A DNA stretch of 64,000 nucleotides from Rubripirellula sp036339635 (lineage in GTDB: Bacteria > Planctomycetota > Planctomycetia > Pirellulales > Pirellulaceae). Positions 62,810 through 64,000 of the stretch are shown here, piece by piece. Each line of letters opens with the position of its first letter. The first letter of the stretch is position 1. The translations under genes were made by a program, and so were the position numbers. The stretch spans positions 11,647 to 75,646 of the forward strand of contig JAYZAR010000043.1 of NCBI GenBank assembly GCA_036339635.1, read 5' to 3'. The notes beneath the pieces were generated by a model. It was given only the letters and a program-made list of their open reading frames with translations, was not told the DNA's origin and did not search any database.

Positions 62810-64000
62810 GTGACGAAGCGAATGTTCGCGGTAGTGATAGCTGGTTTTCTAGCCATAACGGGCATGACGGCACCAAAAGCCGTAGCCGATTCTATTCTGA
62901 TCGTATTCTCCAGTAGCCACTGTCCGCCCTGCGAAGTGGTGAAGCCAACGTTGGCGGAATTGGAGCGGTCTGGGATTCCGGTGCGGCGTGTTGACGTGCA
63001 GGTCGAACCACAATTGGTGGCCCGCTTTGGCGTTCGCCAGACTCCAACCTTTGTCATTGTCTCAGCGGGGAAAGAAGTCACACGACTGGTAGGCGTGCAA
63101 TCGGCTCAGGATCTGCGTGCAGCACTCGCAATCGATCCGAGTGGGCCCCTGATTCCGACCCGCTCCACAACGTCGACTCAGGGCGGCTTGAACACGCCAC
63201 AAACGCATTTGGCCATACCTGATCCCGCCAGTGGTGGGTCGTCAGAACAATTGGTTTCCGCGACACAGGCTCCACGTGGCAGTGAGCCGATGCCAAGTTT
63301 GTCGCTCGCAGATGCTGTCGAACGGGCTCGCGCTGCAACTGTGCGCCTACGGGTCCATGATGCGCAGGGCTATGGAGCTGGCACCGGTACGATTATTGAT
63401 ACCCATGGCGACGAAGCGCTCGTACTGACCTGCGGACATCTGTTTCGGGAGAATCAGGGCAAAGGTAAGATCGAAGTTGATTTGTTCGTGGGTGGACGAA
63501 CCATGACCGTACATGGGCAAGTCATCGACTTTGATGCCGATGCTAGAGACATTGCTTTGGTGTCGATCAAACCCGGTTTCTCGGTCCAGCCTGTTCAGGT
63601 GATCGGATCCGATCAGATGGTTCGTAACGGACAGCCAGCTTTTAGTTTCGGATGCGATCGTGGGAATGATCCTTCACGACGTGATACGCGCATTACCGGT
63701 ATCAACAAATACAATCAACATTTGGGCGTTTCCAATCTGGAAATCGCTGGCGCGCCAATCGATGGCCGCAGTGGTGGTGGTTTGTTTGATGCAACGGGAC
63801 GTTTGGTCGGTGTTTGTAACTCAGCGGACTATAAGGAGGACGTTGGGATCTACGCCGGTCCGGGCAACGTTTACTGGCAATTGCAACGCATTGGAATGCT
63901 TGAACTGTTTGAAAGTAGTCCACCTTCAATTGATCAAAATCAGCCCCCACCTGCTCGATTAGCAAATCGGGGAACAGCTGCGGGGCAAGTTGAAGCGACT
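62810..64000 (+). CDS. Exported fusion of a thioredoxin-like domain and a trypsin-like protease (3' truncated by window edge)
   Basis: The frame runs to the end of the window (at least 397 residues). A signal peptide (MFAVVIAGFLAITGMTAPKAVA) precedes a thioredoxin-like domain with the redox pair Cys38-Pro-Pro-Cys41 in SSSHCPPCEVVKP and the cis-Pro loop FGVRQTPTFVIV. After a polar linker (about 120-165) comes a trypsin-like domain with His210 in TCGHLF, Asp247 in DARDIALVSI and Ser321 in DGRSGGGLF, all in order. It may combine disulfide or redox sensing with proteolysis outside the membrane. Similar proteins exist in planctomycetes as far as I recall. It starts at GTG 62810 after AAGGAGGG and is divergent from metG. 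Confidence 0.88.
   Translation, partial: MTKRMFAVVIAGFLAITGMTAPKAVADSILIVFSSSHCPPCEVVKPTLAELERSGIPVRRVDVQVEPQLVARFGVRQTPTFVIVSAGKEVTRLVGVQSAQDLRAALAIDPSGPLIPTRSTTSTQGGLNTPQTHLAIPDPASGGSSEQLVSATQAPRGSEPMPSLSLADAVERARAATVRLRVHDAQGYGAGTGTIIDTHGDEALVLTCGHLFRENQGKGKIEVDLFVGGRTMTVHGQVIDFDADARDIALVSIKPGFSVQPVQVIGSDQMVRNGQPAFSFGCDRGNDPSRRDTRITGINKYNQHLGVSNLEIAGAPIDGRSGGGLFDATGRLVGVCNSADYKEDVGIYAGPGNVYWQLQRIGMLELFESSPPSIDQNQPPPARLANRGTAAGQVEAT

Overview
The window looks like a chromosome segment from a planctomycete, most likely a marine relative of Rhodopirellula/Pirellula. That placement rests on gene families almost confined to this group: two DUF1501 proteins, a DUF1549/DUF1553 protein, a 1,115-residue PVC-type haem-binding protein, quinoprotein-like beta-propellers, several sulfatase sequences and tandem trypsin-like proteases. 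There are no phage, transposase, plasmid or rRNA genes. One tRNA (Leu-UAA) is present.

Layout. 0-5 kb: the tail of a Gfo/Idh oxidoreductase, a secreted EF-hand protein with a P-domain, and an exported S9 peptidase. 5.1-10.3 kb: an ergothioneine island consisting of egtD, an ABC ATPase, a substrate-binding/permease fusion, a DUF427 protein and egtB; the first three genes are tightly coupled. 10.5-17.4 kb: a large propeller protein, LemA plus an M48 protease, and a DUF6498 membrane protein. 17.8 kb: a YggU/DUF167 gene whose conserved loop is lengthened by a 10-bp repeat array. 18.5-22.7 kb: a choline module with a transporter very like animal CHT1, converging on phosphatidylcholine synthase, which follows a sulfatase by 21 bases. 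22.9-26.6 kb: an oxidoreductase, tRNA-Leu, a propeller protein and a small membrane protein. 26.8-36.4 kb: the DUF1549/DUF1553 and DUF1501 genes, an amidohydrolase, a gene fragment, a second DUF1501 protein and a SELENBP1-type methanethiol oxidase. 36.5-37.7 kb: a ThrE-like exporter.

37.8-41.9 kb is a patch of gene decay. It holds a frameshifted serine hydrolase, a sulfatase tail, a frameshifted conserved planctomycete protein and a broken universal stress protein, with one intact amidotransferase among them. 42.2-48.7 kb: a nuclease-hydrolase fusion, a small membrane protein, the PVC haem protein and a small hypothetical protein. 48.8-54.8 kb is a leftward run: ROK sugar kinase, NagB/PIG-L fusion, PhoD-like phosphatase and PlsC acyltransferase. 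54.9-64 kb: a metallo-beta-lactamase-fold hydrolase, an NAD-dependent epimerase, an active and an apparently inactive trypsin-like protease in tandem, an alpha/beta hydrolase, metG, and a thioredoxin-trypsin fusion that runs off the end.

Two themes stand out. Trimethylammonium compounds recur: histidine betaine/ergothioneine synthesis with a betaine-type importer, and choline uptake with phosphatidylcholine synthesis. Short direct repeats (10-18 bp units) also recur, mostly at gene borders; in three places they lie over a start, supply a stop or lengthen a reading frame. All identifications come from motif recognition and memory of protein families; no database search was run.
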